Assembly (NCBI GenBank): GCA_964474695.1
Contig: CAYYTK010000004.1
Location: 130,991-194,990 of the forward strand
Reading direction: 5' to 3'
DNA: 64,000 bases
Source of the DNA: DAOUBP01 sp964474695
GTDB taxonomy: Bacteria; Chloroflexota; Anaerolineae; CG2-30-64-16
Shown: in pieces, positions 49,794 through 58,019 of the stretch
Layout of the letters: every line of letters starts with the position of its first letter
Position numbering within the stretch: the stretch's first letter is position 1
The notes under the pieces: generated by a model
Databases searched by the model: none
What the model saw: the letters and a program-made list of their open reading frames with translations, nothing else
Told to the model about the DNA's origin: nothing
Program-made: the position numbers and the translations under genes

Positions 49794-49817
49794 GTTTATG
49801 TCAGTCGGTGGTATACT
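49790..49817 (+). promoter_or_regulatory. Promoter upstream of dnaN
   Basis: TTGAGT (49790-49795), a 16-bp spacer and TATACT (49812-49817). The -35 box overlaps the end of the CDF gene. The dnaN ribosome site AGGAGGT is about 35 bp downstream. Confidence 0.6.
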
Positions 49818-49863
49818 ATTGTTCCATTGAACTCATCCCTATGTCACGTCAGGAGGTGCCGCC

Positions 49864-51048
49864 GTGCGTTTGTCTGTCCTCCAAGAGAACCTCGCTAAAG
49901 GTTTGTCCATCGTCGGGCGGGCCGTGTCTTCCCGGAGCACGCTTCCCGTCCTGAGCAACATCCTGCTTAGCAGCGACGAGGATCGCTTGAAGCTGGCAGC
50001 CACCAATCTGGAGGTGGGTGTCAGTTGTTGGCTGGGCGCCCAAGTGGAAGACGATGGCGCGATCACCCTGCCGGCGCGCCTGTTGACCGACTGGGTCAAC
50101 TCAATGCAGCCGGACAAGATCGATATGGAGCTGAGCGTCCGCACGATGAGCGTGCACCTCAAATGCGCCCGCTCGGAGTCCAACATCAAAGGCATCGACG
50201 CCAGCGAGTTTCCCCTGATCCCCACAGCCGACGGCGAACAAGCGCTGGGGCTGCCGCCAGCGACCATGCGCAGGATCATCGACCAGGTGGTGTTTGCCGC
50301 GGCGGATGCCAAGGACACCAGCCGCCCGGCTCTCACAGGGGTGCTGGCGAAATTCGAAGGCGAGCGCCTGACCCTGGCGGCCACCGATGGCTATCGCCTG
50401 TCGGTCCGGCGCACCGTGCTGCCGGCGCCCGCGCCGGCCGATGTCAACATCATCATCCCGGCGCGCTCGCTGGCCGAAGTAAGCCGCATCAGCGGCGAGG
50501 CCGACCCCGACAAGGCAGTGGAGTTGGCCGTGGCAACAGCCCGCAACCAGGTTCTTTTCCGCCTCTACGGCAAGGGTGAGGGTGAAAAGGGTGCGTTCTT
50601 CCAGGTGGATCTGGTTTCACAGCTAATCGACGCCAAATTCCCCGATTTCACTGCCATCATGCCGAAGAATTACATCACCCGCACCATACTGGATACGGGT
50701 GCATTCCTGCGCGCGCTCAAAGTCGCATCCCTGTTTGCCCGCGATGCCTCCGATCGCGTCGCGTTCGCCATCGCGCCCGGCAGCGACACGATTCCGGGCC
50801 AGCTAACAATCAAGGCCACCTCCGCGGAAGCCGGCGATAACGTCAGCGAGATGGATGCGCTGGTCGAAGGCACGCCACTGGAGATCGCCTTCAACGTGCG
50901 CTACTTGATCGAGGCGATATCGGCGATCGATACGCCGCAGGTCGTGTTGGAGACTACCCGGCCTGACCGGCCAGGATTATTCCGGCCTGTCGGCGCCGGC
51001 CCCGAAGAGTTCACCCATGTTATCATGCCGATGCAGCTTAACCGGTAA
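49864..51048 (+). CDS. dnaN: DNA polymerase III beta sliding clamp
   Basis: 394-residue sliding clamp that tethers the replicative polymerase to DNA. The three clamp domains are visible: MRLSVLQENLAKGLSIVGRAV-SSRSTLPVLSNILLSS, the middle domain ATDGYRLSVRRT and the C-terminal domain with FNVRYLIEAISAID and HVIMPMQL. GTG 49864 has AGGAGGT 6 bp upstream. recF follows after a repeat array, a common dnaN-recF order, but dnaA and gyrB are not adjacent and no origin is recognised here. Confidence 0.96.
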   Translation: MRLSVLQENLAKGLSIVGRAVSSRSTLPVLSNILLSSDEDRLKLAATNLEVGVSCWLGAQVEDDGAITLPARLLTDWVNSMQPDKIDMELSVRTMSVHLKCARSESNIKGIDASEFPLIPTADGEQALGLPPATMRRIIDQVVFAAADAKDTSRPALTGVLAKFEGERLTLAATDGYRLSVRRTVLPAPAPADVNIIIPARSLAEVSRISGEADPDKAVELAVATARNQVLFRLYGKGEGEKGAFFQVDLVSQLIDAKFPDFTAIMPKNYITRTILDTGAFLRALKVASLFARDASDRVAFAIAPGSDTIPGQLTIKATSAEAGDNVSEMDALVEGTPLEIAFNVRYLIEAISAIDTPQVVLETTRPDRPGLFRPVGAGPEEFTHVIMPMQLNR

Positions 51049-51050
51049 GC

Positions 51051-51137
51051 GGTAGATTGGTAAATTAGTAGATTGGTAGATTGGTAGACCAGGAACACCA
51101 ATCTGCCAATCTACCAAAAACCAATTTACCAACTCTC
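51051..51137. repeat. Octamer array with inverted arms (GTAGATTG)
   Basis: Left arm: repeated GTAGATTG units; right arm: CCAATCTGCCAATCTACC and CCAATTTACC, the reverse complement. It begins 3 bp after the dnaN stop and could fold into a long hairpin between dnaN and recF. The same CAATCTAC unit occurs inside lhr at 10443. Confidence 0.9.
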
Positions 51138-51140
51138 ACC

Positions 51141-52349
51141 ATGCAACTTACTCACCTCTCCCTCACCAACTTTCGTAATTACGCCCGACTCGAGCTGAAC
51201 CTGTCCGAACGCCTGACGGTATTCCAGGGCCCCAATGCCCAGGGCAAAACCAATCTGCTGGAAGCGATCCACCTGTTGGCCACGGCGCGCAGCCCGCGCG
51301 CGACGGCCGAACGCGAACTGATCAATTGGCTGGCGTCGGAGAGCCCGCTGCCCTATGCACGCCTGGTCGGCGAAATCGGTGCGGGCCGGGACGCGCAGCA
51401 GTTGGAGTTGGTGCTAGAGCTGACGCGCAATCGGGGTGCGGACATGAACGGTGCGGTGGTGCGTAAACAGGTGCGCATCAATGGCGCGGCGAAACGCGCG
51501 TTGGATCTGATCGGCCGGCTGCGCGTGGTGCTCTTTTTGCCCGAGGATGTCAGCCTGGTGGCCGGCTCGCCGGCGGAACGCCGCCGCTACCTGGACATCG
51601 CGCTGTGTCAGATCGATCCGGCCTATTGTCGCGCCCTGGCCGAGTATAACAAGGGGCTGGCGCAGCGCAATGCGCTGCTCAAGCGCCTGCGCGATGAGGG
51701 TGGGGACGCCGGGCAGTTGGTCTTCTGGGATGGGCAGTTGGCCACGCACGGGAGCGGCTTGTTGCATCGCCGCGCGTTGGCCCTCTGTGTGCTGGACCGC
51801 CTGGCAGCCAGGCGCCACCACGACCTGACACAGGGCGCCGAGCGGCTGCGGCTGGCCTATGTGCCGAGCCCCAATCCGCTGCGCCTGCTGGCCACCCGGC
51901 TGGAAGACGCTGATACGGCGGCCGCGTACGCGGAACTGCCGCAGGAGCGGATTGCCGAGCGTTTGGCTGCACAATTACGCGCATCGCATGGCCGCGATAT
52001 CGCCAGCGGGACGTCACTGCTTGGCCCGCATCGGGATGATATCGCTTTCGGGGTGGAGGGACGCGACTTGCGCGCCTTTGGCTCACGCGGGCAACAGCGC
52101 ACGGCTACGCTGGCGCTCAAGTTGGCCGAGGTGGAGATGATGCGCGACGCGACCGGTGATAACCCGCTGCTGCTGCTGGACGATGTCATGTCCGAGCTAG
52201 ATGCCGTCCGCCGGCACACATTGTTGGATACGCTGGCCGATGTGAGACAGGCGCTGGTGACGACAACCGACTGGTCTCACTTCCCGCCCGAGCTGTTGGC
52301 ACAAGCCCAGCGCCTGCAAGTGACTTCAGGGCAGATCACCCCATGCTGA
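51141..52349 (+). CDS. recF: DNA replication/repair protein RecF
   Basis: 402-residue SMC-like ATPase that loads RecA at gaps together with RecO and RecR. Walker A G30-P-N-A-Q-G-K-T37, the RecF signature SPAERRRYLDIAL, and Walker B LLLLDDVMSELD; the start of the typical first strand is LTNFRNYARLEL. ATG 51141 is taken since the longer frame from 51081 would translate the array. It overlaps no other gene. Confidence 0.95.
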   Translation: MQLTHLSLTNFRNYARLELNLSERLTVFQGPNAQGKTNLLEAIHLLATARSPRATAERELINWLASESPLPYARLVGEIGAGRDAQQLELVLELTRNRGADMNGAVVRKQVRINGAAKRALDLIGRLRVVLFLPEDVSLVAGSPAERRRYLDIALCQIDPAYCRALAEYNKGLAQRNALLKRLRDEGGDAGQLVFWDGQLATHGSGLLHRRALALCVLDRLAARRHHDLTQGAERLRLAYVPSPNPLRLLATRLEDADTAAAYAELPQERIAERLAAQLRASHGRDIASGTSLLGPHRDDIAFGVEGRDLRAFGSRGQQRTATLALKLAEVEMMRDATGDNPLLLLDDVMSELDAVRRHTLLDTLADVRQALVTTTDWSHFPPELLAQAQRLQVTSGQITPC

Positions 52350-52365
52350 GGGTTGCAGCCATCCG

Positions 52366-52944
52366 ATGAAAGCCTGGTATGCACTCTACACCAAACCTAA
52401 TGCCGAGACGCAGGTCGCGAGGGCATTGACAGCACGCGGGTTCGAGCCTTTCTTGCCCCTGCTGCCCGCTCGCTCGGATGGACGCCTATCGCCCCTATTT
52501 CCGACTTATCTGTTCATACACTGCGACCTGACGGATACCGCCGCCGATACACTGCAATGGATCCCCGGCCTCCGGCGGATCCTGACGTTGGGCGGAAGGC
52601 CCGCGGTGGTGCCCGATGCGGCCATCGAGGTCATCGAAGCAGGCTTGCGCGAGATTGAGGCTGCGGGCGGCCTGCCGCTACATCGGTTCAAGCCGGGCGA
52701 TGCGGTGGTGATCGAAGAGGGTCCGCTGGCAGGCTTGCGCGGCGTTTTCCAAGGCCCCCTGGGGCCTGCCGAACGGGTGCGCATCCTGATCCGATTCCTG
52801 GGCGAAACCAACAAGGCTGAGATCCCTGTTGAGGCGCTGCGCAGGGTTGATGATGCGGCGCTGGCAGCGGCGCCGGCAGAATCGCCGCAGGTGCGCCGTC
52901 GCGGCACGCGCGGCGGCGGCCGGCGGATCCATTACCCTGACTGA
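52366..52944 (+). CDS. NusG/RfaH-like transcription antitermination protein
   Basis: 192 residues: NGN domain at about 1-100 (WYALYTKPNAETQVARALTARGFEPFLPLL...FPTYLFIHCDL) and a KOW motif at about 108-135 (FKPGDAVVIEEGPLAGLRGVF). It should bind RNA polymerase and control pausing or termination in particular operons. The Arg/Gly-rich tail is unusual and may bind nucleic acid. As it stands between recF and a MFS gene, away from secE/rplK, it is a specialised paralogue rather than the housekeeping NusG. Confidence 0.88.
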   Translation: MKAWYALYTKPNAETQVARALTARGFEPFLPLLPARSDGRLSPLFPTYLFIHCDLTDTAADTLQWIPGLRRILTLGGRPAVVPDAAIEVIEAGLREIEAAGGLPLHRFKPGDAVVIEEGPLAGLRGVFQGPLGPAERVRILIRFLGETNKAEIPVEALRRVDDAALAAAPAESPQVRRRGTRGGGRRIHYPD

Positions 52945-52970
52945 ACTCGGTACAGGAGGCCCCCCGCTCA

Positions 52971-54194
52971 ATGCAGCAATGGCGCCGCACTCTTTACACC
53001 GTCTGGATCACCCAATTCATCGCCGTGATGGGGTTTTCCTTTGTCATGCCCTTCATGCCATACTATATCCAGGAATTGGGGATCACCGACGTCAAACAGG
53101 TCAGTATGTGGGCAGGCTTGATCACATCGGCGCAAGCCATCGGCATGGCGTTAATGGCTCCCATCTGGGGCGCCCTGGCCGACCGCTACGGTCGCAAGCC
53201 GATGGTGTTGCGCGCGACCTTTGCCGGAGCCATTGTGCTAAGCCTGATGGGTTTCGCAGCCAACGTGCAACAACTGCTGGTGATGCGTTTTATCCAGGGT
53301 ATATTCACCGGCACTGTGGCCGCGACCACGACATTGGTTGCCAGCACGGTCCCCAGGGAGCGATCCGGGATGGCATTAGGGTCGCTTCAGACCGCGATCT
53401 TCCTGGGCGTCGCCCTCGGTCCACTGTTGGGCGGAGTAACGGGGGACGCGTTGGGGTATCGACCAAGCTTCTGGGTTACGGGGGCGCTGCTCTTTCTCTC
53501 CGGCGTGCTGGTCCTGCTATTTGTGCACGAAGATTTCCAGCCGGCAGCCGACGCGGCGCCCAAAGGACGTATCGACGGCCGGTTCTTCAGCTACGCACCC
53601 GCGGCGAGGCTGGTGTTGGCATCCGGGCCTTTGTTGGCTGTGTTTGCCAGCCGCATCCTGCTGCGAGTGGGCACCCGCGCGCTGGATCCCATGCTGCCGC
53701 TCTTTGTGCAGACCCTGATACCTGCGGGGGGGCAGGTGGGCGCCACAACCGGCATCATTTCAGCGGTATCAGGCCTGGGCTCCGCGGTCGGCTCGCCGGT
53801 GATCGGCGGGTGGAGCGATCGGTTCGGTCAACGCCGCCTGCTGATCGCCTGCGCGGCCACCGCCGGCGTCTGCTATATCCCGCAGGCTTTCGTGCAGGAT
53901 GCGCGCTGGCTGATCTTCTGGCAGTTGTGCAGTGGGCTCGCAGTGGGCGGCACGCTGGCGACCGTTACCGCGCTCCTGACGCATGTGGCGCCGCGGGGCC
54001 ACGAGGGGATGGTCTTCGGCCTGGACACCAGCGCGGTATCGGGAGCCAACGCCATCGGCCCGCTGCTCGGCGCGGCCGCGGCAGCGTCATGGGGCTTACG
54101 CGCGCCGTTCTTGCTGGCTGCTTTAATGTTCGGCGCCGGGCTGTTAGCGGTAATCTTCTGGGTGCATGATGGGCAACCAAACAATCGCCACTGA
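52971..54194 (+). CDS. Major facilitator superfamily exporter
   Basis: 407 residues with twelve predicted transmembrane helices. The loop between helices 2 and 3 carries APIWGALADRYGRKPM, the MFS motif A, repeated in the second half as PVIGGWSDRFGQRRL. This resembles drug:H+ antiporters of the DHA1 group. ATG 52971 follows AGGAGG by about 11 bp. The substrate is not predictable. Confidence 0.92.
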   Translation: MQQWRRTLYTVWITQFIAVMGFSFVMPFMPYYIQELGITDVKQVSMWAGLITSAQAIGMALMAPIWGALADRYGRKPMVLRATFAGAIVLSLMGFAANVQQLLVMRFIQGIFTGTVAATTTLVASTVPRERSGMALGSLQTAIFLGVALGPLLGGVTGDALGYRPSFWVTGALLFLSGVLVLLFVHEDFQPAADAAPKGRIDGRFFSYAPAARLVLASGPLLAVFASRILLRVGTRALDPMLPLFVQTLIPAGGQVGATTGIISAVSGLGSAVGSPVIGGWSDRFGQRRLLIACAATAGVCYIPQAFVQDARWLIFWQLCSGLAVGGTLATVTALLTHVAPRGHEGMVFGLDTSAVSGANAIGPLLGAAAAASWGLRAPFLLAALMFGAGLLAVIFWVHDGQPNNRH

Positions 54195-54209
54195 GAATGG
54201 GAGGACAAG

Positions 54210-54962
54210 ATGACACTGAAGTACAAGATCGATGGGACAACTTTGCCGGTGGTGACGATCCAGCTCGAGCCGGGTGTGAAGGTCTACTCCGAATCGGGCG
54301 GCATGAGCTGGATGAGCGGCAATGTGGAGATGGACACCAACACCGGCGGCGGCGTGGGCCGGATGTTCCGCCGCGCGCTCTCCGGTGAATCGTTATTCAT
54401 CACCGATTACTACGTCAGGTCCGGCACGGGCATCATCGCCTTCGCCTCGGAATTCCCTGGCAAGGTGCTCTCCGTGCATCTGGCCGAGGGCGAGCAGCTC
54501 ATCCTTCAGAAGGATGCGTTCATGTGCGCCGAAAAATCGGTGGATATCGACATGCACTTCCGCAAAAAGTTGGGCGCGGGCTTCTTCGGCGGCGAGGGGT
54601 TCATCCTGCAAAAACTCACCGGGCCAGGCGACGCGTTCGTGGAATTCGATGGTGAGATCGTGACTTATGACCTGCAGCCGGGCCAGGTGCTCAAGGTCGA
54701 CACCGGCCACATCGCCATGTTCCAGCCCACCGTGGACTTCGACGTTACGATGGTGAGCGGGTTCCGAAACATCCTGTTGGGGGGCGAAGGGCTGTTCCTG
54801 TCCACCCTGCGCGGGCCGGGCAAGGTGTGGCTGCAAACCATGCCCATGCTGAAGCTGGCGCAGAAGGTGCTGCAGTACATGCCGGCCACAAGCGGCGGCG
54901 GCGGCGGGCCCAGCGGCGGGCTCAACATCAATTTGGGGCAGTTGCTGGGAGGCAACCAGTAA
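54210..54962 (+). CDS. AIM24 family protein (TIGR00266)
   Basis: 250 residues, mostly beta strands, with the family segments VKVYSESGGMSWMSGNVEM, GESLFITDYYVRSGTGIIAFASEFPGK and GGEGLFLSTLRGPGKVWLQTMP. The last 30 residues are Gly-rich and end in a segment NINLGQLLGG. Bacterial AIM24 proteins have no proven function; the mitochondrial relative affects inner membrane organisation. ATG 54210 follows GGGAGGACA. The next small membrane protein starts 1 bp after its stop. Confidence 0.9.
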   Translation: MTLKYKIDGTTLPVVTIQLEPGVKVYSESGGMSWMSGNVEMDTNTGGGVGRMFRRALSGESLFITDYYVRSGTGIIAFASEFPGKVLSVHLAEGEQLILQKDAFMCAEKSVDIDMHFRKKLGAGFFGGEGFILQKLTGPGDAFVEFDGEIVTYDLQPGQVLKVDTGHIAMFQPTVDFDVTMVSGFRNILLGGEGLFLSTLRGPGKVWLQTMPMLKLAQKVLQYMPATSGGGGGPSGGLNINLGQLLGGNQ

Positions 54963-54963
54963 C

Positions 54964-55191
54964 ATGGAGCCGATCGGGCTGTGCGGCGGTGGACTCGTTG
55001 CATGCTTACTCTTCCTGGTGGCCGTCGTGGGATCCGCGGCGCTGGCAGGGGGGATTGCCCTGGCACTGGCGAAACTCGGCGTGACGGTCGATCGCCGGTT
55101 GCAGCCCAAAACAGCCGGAGAACCCGACCGCGCGGCGGACGAGACGGCTGCAACGACGCCGCGAAATGACAAGCCGGAGGCTTCCGGTTGA
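54964..55191 (+). CDS. Small single-span membrane protein, hypothetical
   Basis: 75 residues: a long hydrophobic helix (about residues 7-35, GGGLVACLLFLVAVVGSAALAG...) followed by a polar tail rich in Glu, Asp and Pro. I do not recognise a family. It begins 1 bp after the AIM24 stop, so translational coupling is likely, and lies directly upstream of the ATP synthase promoter. Confidence 0.6.
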   Translation: MEPIGLCGGGLVACLLFLVAVVGSAALAGGIALALAKLGVTVDRRLQPKTAGEPDRAADETAATTPRNDKPEASG

Positions 55192-55199
55192 GTCGCGAT

Positions 55200-55228
55200 T
55201 TGCGCTAAAAGATACACCCTGGTATAAT
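55200..55228 (+). promoter_or_regulatory. Promoter of the ATP synthase operon
   Basis: TTGCGC (55200-55205), a 17-bp spacer and a perfect TATAAT (55223-55228). Transcription would start near 55235 and run through nine genes to 62407. Confidence 0.8.
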
Positions 55229-55273
55229 CGGCCAGCGATCTTAGGCATAAGCTGTCGAGAGGGGGCGCAAGCA

Positions 55274-55585
55274 GTGAAGGAGCTCCTCCGCGCGGGCCCA
55301 TTGCTCAATATGGGGTGGGTGGTCGCCCTGGCCACGATGATTCCCCTGGGCATCGGCGTCCTGCTTGATCGCCGTTTCCATACCGCACCGCTGTTCATTT
55401 TGATTGGGGCATTGATCGGCATTATCACAGGAACGGTTGGCGCCGTCCGCATTGCGGGCCGAGCCATCGACGCCATCGGCAAAGCCGGCGAAGGCGCCAA
55501 AGATTCAGTTGACTCTTCAAATGAGGGTCCTGCTGAATCACCGGAGGCTTCTCGCCAGGAACGTGGAAAGGAGGATGGAGCATAG
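55274..55585 (+). CDS. atpI: AtpI-like ATP synthase assembly protein
   Basis: 103 residues with two transmembrane helices (about residues 13-60: MGWVVALATMIPLGIGVLLDRRF and PLFILIGALIGIITGTVGAVRI) as in the AtpI/ATPase_gene1 family, which helps assemble the c ring and may carry Mg2+. The first gene of the operon, as usual. GTG 55274 follows GAGGGGG by about 10 bp; a longer frame from 55166 would start upstream of the promoter. The stop overlaps the atpB start. Confidence 0.82.
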   Translation: MKELLRAGPLLNMGWVVALATMIPLGIGVLLDRRFHTAPLFILIGALIGIITGTVGAVRIAGRAIDAIGKAGEGAKDSVDSSNEGPAESPEASRQERGKEDGA

Positions 55586-56559
55586 TGCTCAAAAAGCTTT
55601 TCACCATTCGCAACCTGGTGATCTTGCTGCTGACCGTTGCGCTCTTTGTGATCTCCGGGCTGCTGGGCTTGAAGGTGCCCAGTCCGGTGGTTTCACTCGC
55701 AGCGGAACCCATTTTCCACATTGGCTCCTTTGCCATCACCAACTCGATCCTCACAGCCTGGATCATCATGGTCCTGCTGATCCTTCTGGCACTGCTCACC
55801 ACGCGGCGCATGCCCAAAGACCTCGACAAGGCCACCAACCAGGATTTGGTGCCAAGCGGCATCCAGAACTTCATGGAGATGATGATCGAGGCGTTGTATG
55901 ACATGGCGAAGAGCATCGGCGGAAGCTGGACCCCCAAATTCTTCCCCATTGTGGCGACCATCTTCATCTTCGTGCTCACGTCCAACTGGCTGGGCTTGCT
56001 GCCCGGGTTCGGCTCCATCGGCATCCTGGAGCACCCGCATGCAGCCGGCGAAGCCGGCTTCGTTGCTCACGGCGCCGTCCTGACCGGGGTCGAGGCGGCC
56101 GCGGAGGGCGAACACGCCGCGGGCTATATCGTCGTGCCGTTCTTCCGCCCCCCATCCACTGACCTGAACTTCACCATCGGGCTGGGGCTGCTGACGGTGC
56201 TGCTCTCCCAGTATTTCGGGGTGAAGGCGCTGGGTCCCGGCTACTTCAAGAAGTTCTTCGACGTGAGCGGCTTCAAGAAGGGCGCCTTCGATGGCATTGT
56301 GGGCATCTTTGTGAGCGTTCTGGAGCTGATCTCCGAGATCGCCAGGATCCTCTCCTTCGGCTTTCGTCTTTTCGGCAATATCTTCGCGGGCGAGGTGTTG
56401 TTGGGCGTCATGGCGTTCCTGATCCCCTATATCGCCTCGATGCCTTTTTACGGCCTGGAGCTCTTCGTAGGCTTCATCCAGGCGGCCGTGTTTATGATGT
56501 TGGCACTTGTCTTCTTCGTGATGGCCACAGTCGGCCATGGACACGAGGAACATCATTAG
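55585..56559 (+). CDS. atpB: ATP synthase Fo subunit a
   Basis: 324 residues, membrane-embedded proton channel. The essential arginine is R261 in ARILSFGFRLFGN, equivalent to E. coli R210. Five to six transmembrane segments; residues about 150-190 form an extended loop with HAAGEAGFVAHG, longer than in E. coli. GTG 55585 follows AAAGGAGG and overlaps the atpI stop. Confidence 0.95.
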   Translation: MLKKLFTIRNLVILLLTVALFVISGLLGLKVPSPVVSLAAEPIFHIGSFAITNSILTAWIIMVLLILLALLTTRRMPKDLDKATNQDLVPSGIQNFMEMMIEALYDMAKSIGGSWTPKFFPIVATIFIFVLTSNWLGLLPGFGSIGILEHPHAAGEAGFVAHGAVLTGVEAAAEGEHAAGYIVVPFFRPPSTDLNFTIGLGLLTVLLSQYFGVKALGPGYFKKFFDVSGFKKGAFDGIVGIFVSVLELISEIARILSFGFRLFGNIFAGEVLLGVMAFLIPYIASMPFYGLELFVGFIQAAVFMMLALVFFVMATVGHGHEEHH

Positions 56560-56562
56560 TAG

Positions 56563-56583
56563 GGACAGGTCTTGCACCTGTCC
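56563..56583. repeat. Palindrome family E between atpB and atpE
   Basis: GGACAGGT, loop CTTGC, ACCTGTCC, starting 4 bp after the atpB stop. The surrounding TAGGGACAGG resembles the ends of family A. It can form a hairpin within the operon RNA. Confidence 0.8.
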
Positions 56584-56599
56584 GGAAGAGGAGACACAC

Positions 56600-56818
56600 A
56601 TGGATCTGACGGCTCTTGGTACGGCTCTCGCCATCGGTCTGGGCGCTATCGGCCCCGGTCTCGGCATTGGTATCCTGGGTAGCAAGGCCATGGAGGCCAT
56701 CGGGCGCAATCCCGAGGCCGCCGGTGAAATCCGCACGAATATGATCTTGGGCATGGCCTTCGCTGAAGCAATCGCGATCTACGCCCTGGTGGTCGCTCTG
56801 ATTATTAAGTTTGTTTGA
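56600..56818 (+). CDS. atpE: ATP synthase Fo subunit c
   Basis: 72-residue hairpin protein of the rotor ring: two transmembrane helices, the polar loop GRNPEAAGEIR, and the proton-carrying glutamate E56 (FAEAIAIYA). The residue after E56 is Ala and the first helix lacks the Gln of sodium-binding rings, so H+ coupling is likely (inference). ATG 56600 follows AAGAGGAG. The gene lies between a hairpin repeat and an octamer array. Confidence 0.96.
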   Translation: MDLTALGTALAIGLGAIGPGLGIGILGSKAMEAIGRNPEAAGEIRTNMILGMAFAEAIAIYALVVALIIKFV

Positions 56819-56819
56819 G

Positions 56820-56975
56820 AGTACGATAGTGAGATAGTGAGATAGTGAGATAGTGAGATAGTGAGATAGTGTGGTAGTAACCGCCAATTCACTCACGCAC
56901 TAGCGCACCAACACACTAACACACTAACGCACTCACGCACTCACGCACTCACGCACTCACGCACTACAACGCACT
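56820..56975. repeat. Large octamer array between atpE and atpF
   Basis: Six GTGAGATA units form the left part; the right part holds several CACTCACG and CACTAACA units. GTGAG and CTCAC segments of the two parts are complementary, so the transcript could fold into a long hairpin. The array starts 2 bp after the atpE stop and ends shortly before the atpF ribosome site, within the operon. Confidence 0.92.
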
Positions 56976-56993
56976 GCCAGAGGGAGGACGCCC

Positions 56994-57482
56994 TTGGAAA
57001 AGCTTGGCATTAACCTGGCATACCTGATATCCCAACTGGTCAACTTCACGCTGTTGGCCGTGCTGCTCACGATGCTGCTCTACAAGCCGATCTTGAGGAT
57101 GCTAAACCAACGCAAGGAGCGCATCGCCAAGAGCATGGCGGATGTGGACGCCGCGCGCGAGGCTGCCGCCAAGGCGCAGCAAGACTACGACCGCAAGATC
57201 ATGGAGGCGCAGCGTAAGGCGCAGGAGATCATCGCCCAGGCAGCCCAGGCCGGCGAGCAGGTCGGCGCCGACATCAAGGCCGAGGCGCAGCGTGATGCTG
57301 ACGAGATCCGCCAGAAAGCTCGCGAGGAAGCTGCACAGGAAAAGGCGCACGTCTTGGCCGATGTGCAGAGCCAAATCGCCAGCCTGTCCATGGCGGCTAC
57401 AGAACGCGTGCTGGGCCAGGCCGTGGACCCAAACATCCAGCGCAAGCTGGTGGAGCAGTTCCTGGCCGAATTGGGCAAGTGA
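56994..57482 (+). CDS. atpF: ATP synthase Fo subunit b
   Basis: 162 residues: one N-terminal transmembrane helix (ISQLVNFTLLAVLLTMLLYKP) and a long charged coiled coil that forms the peripheral stalk. TTG 56994 follows GGGAGG by 8 bp. It lies directly behind the large octamer array and 3 bp before atpH. Confidence 0.94.
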   Translation: MEKLGINLAYLISQLVNFTLLAVLLTMLLYKPILRMLNQRKERIAKSMADVDAAREAAAKAQQDYDRKIMEAQRKAQEIIAQAAQAGEQVGADIKAEAQRDADEIRQKAREEAAQEKAHVLADVQSQIASLSMAATERVLGQAVDPNIQRKLVEQFLAELGK

Positions 57483-57485
57483 TGC

Positions 57486-58007
57486 ATGAACACGGGTGAA
57501 CGCGCACAAAGCTACGCCAGCGCCTTCTACGACGCTGCATTCGAGCGCTGGTTGAACACCCTGGGGGGCGTCGCAGCGACGCTGGCCGGGAATCGCGCGC
57601 TGGCCGACCGGCTGCTGGCCACGGGCGCGGATTTTGCAAAACGCCAGGCCGCGCTGGACGCCATCCTGCCGGCCGACACCGATCCGCCGGTGCGCAACCT
57701 GTTGTACACCCTGATGCAAAACGGCGATCTGGGCCTGCTGTCAGATATCACTGCCGCGCTCCGCCTGCGCCGCACGAAAGCCGCACCCATCGAGGTTGAA
57801 ATCATCACGGCGACAGCGCTGGATAAAGATCAGCAGGTGGCATTGGAAGACAAACTGGCTGCGCAATATGGCGCCGGGCTGGCCTACAGCTACCGCGTTG
57901 ACCCTGTCATCCTGGGCGGCATCATCGTACGTATCGGCGACAAACTGATCGACAGCAGTGTGGCGAGCCGGTTGGCGGCTATGAAGCAGGCTTTAGGTGT
58001 AAACTAA
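57486..58007 (+). CDS. atpH: ATP synthase F1 subunit delta
   Basis: 173 residues, OSCP-type stalk subunit: N-terminal helical bundle (YASAFYDAAFERWLNTL) and the C-terminal signature YSYRVDPVILGGIIVRIGDKLIDSSVASRL. It links the b stalk to the alpha subunits. It begins 3 bp after atpF; atpA follows after 12 bp. Confidence 0.93.
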   Translation: MNTGERAQSYASAFYDAAFERWLNTLGGVAATLAGNRALADRLLATGADFAKRQAALDAILPADTDPPVRNLLYTLMQNGDLGLLSDITAALRLRRTKAAPIEVEIITATALDKDQQVALEDKLAAQYGAGLAYSYRVDPVILGGIIVRIGDKLIDSSVASRLAAMKQALGVN

Positions 58008-58019
58008 AAGAGGTCATCA

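Noticed and set aside
49864..52349. Replication origin near dnaN-recF
   Set aside because: No dnaA or gyrB is adjacent, and I see no cluster of DnaA boxes (TTATCCACA type); the dnaN-recF gap is filled by an octamer array.
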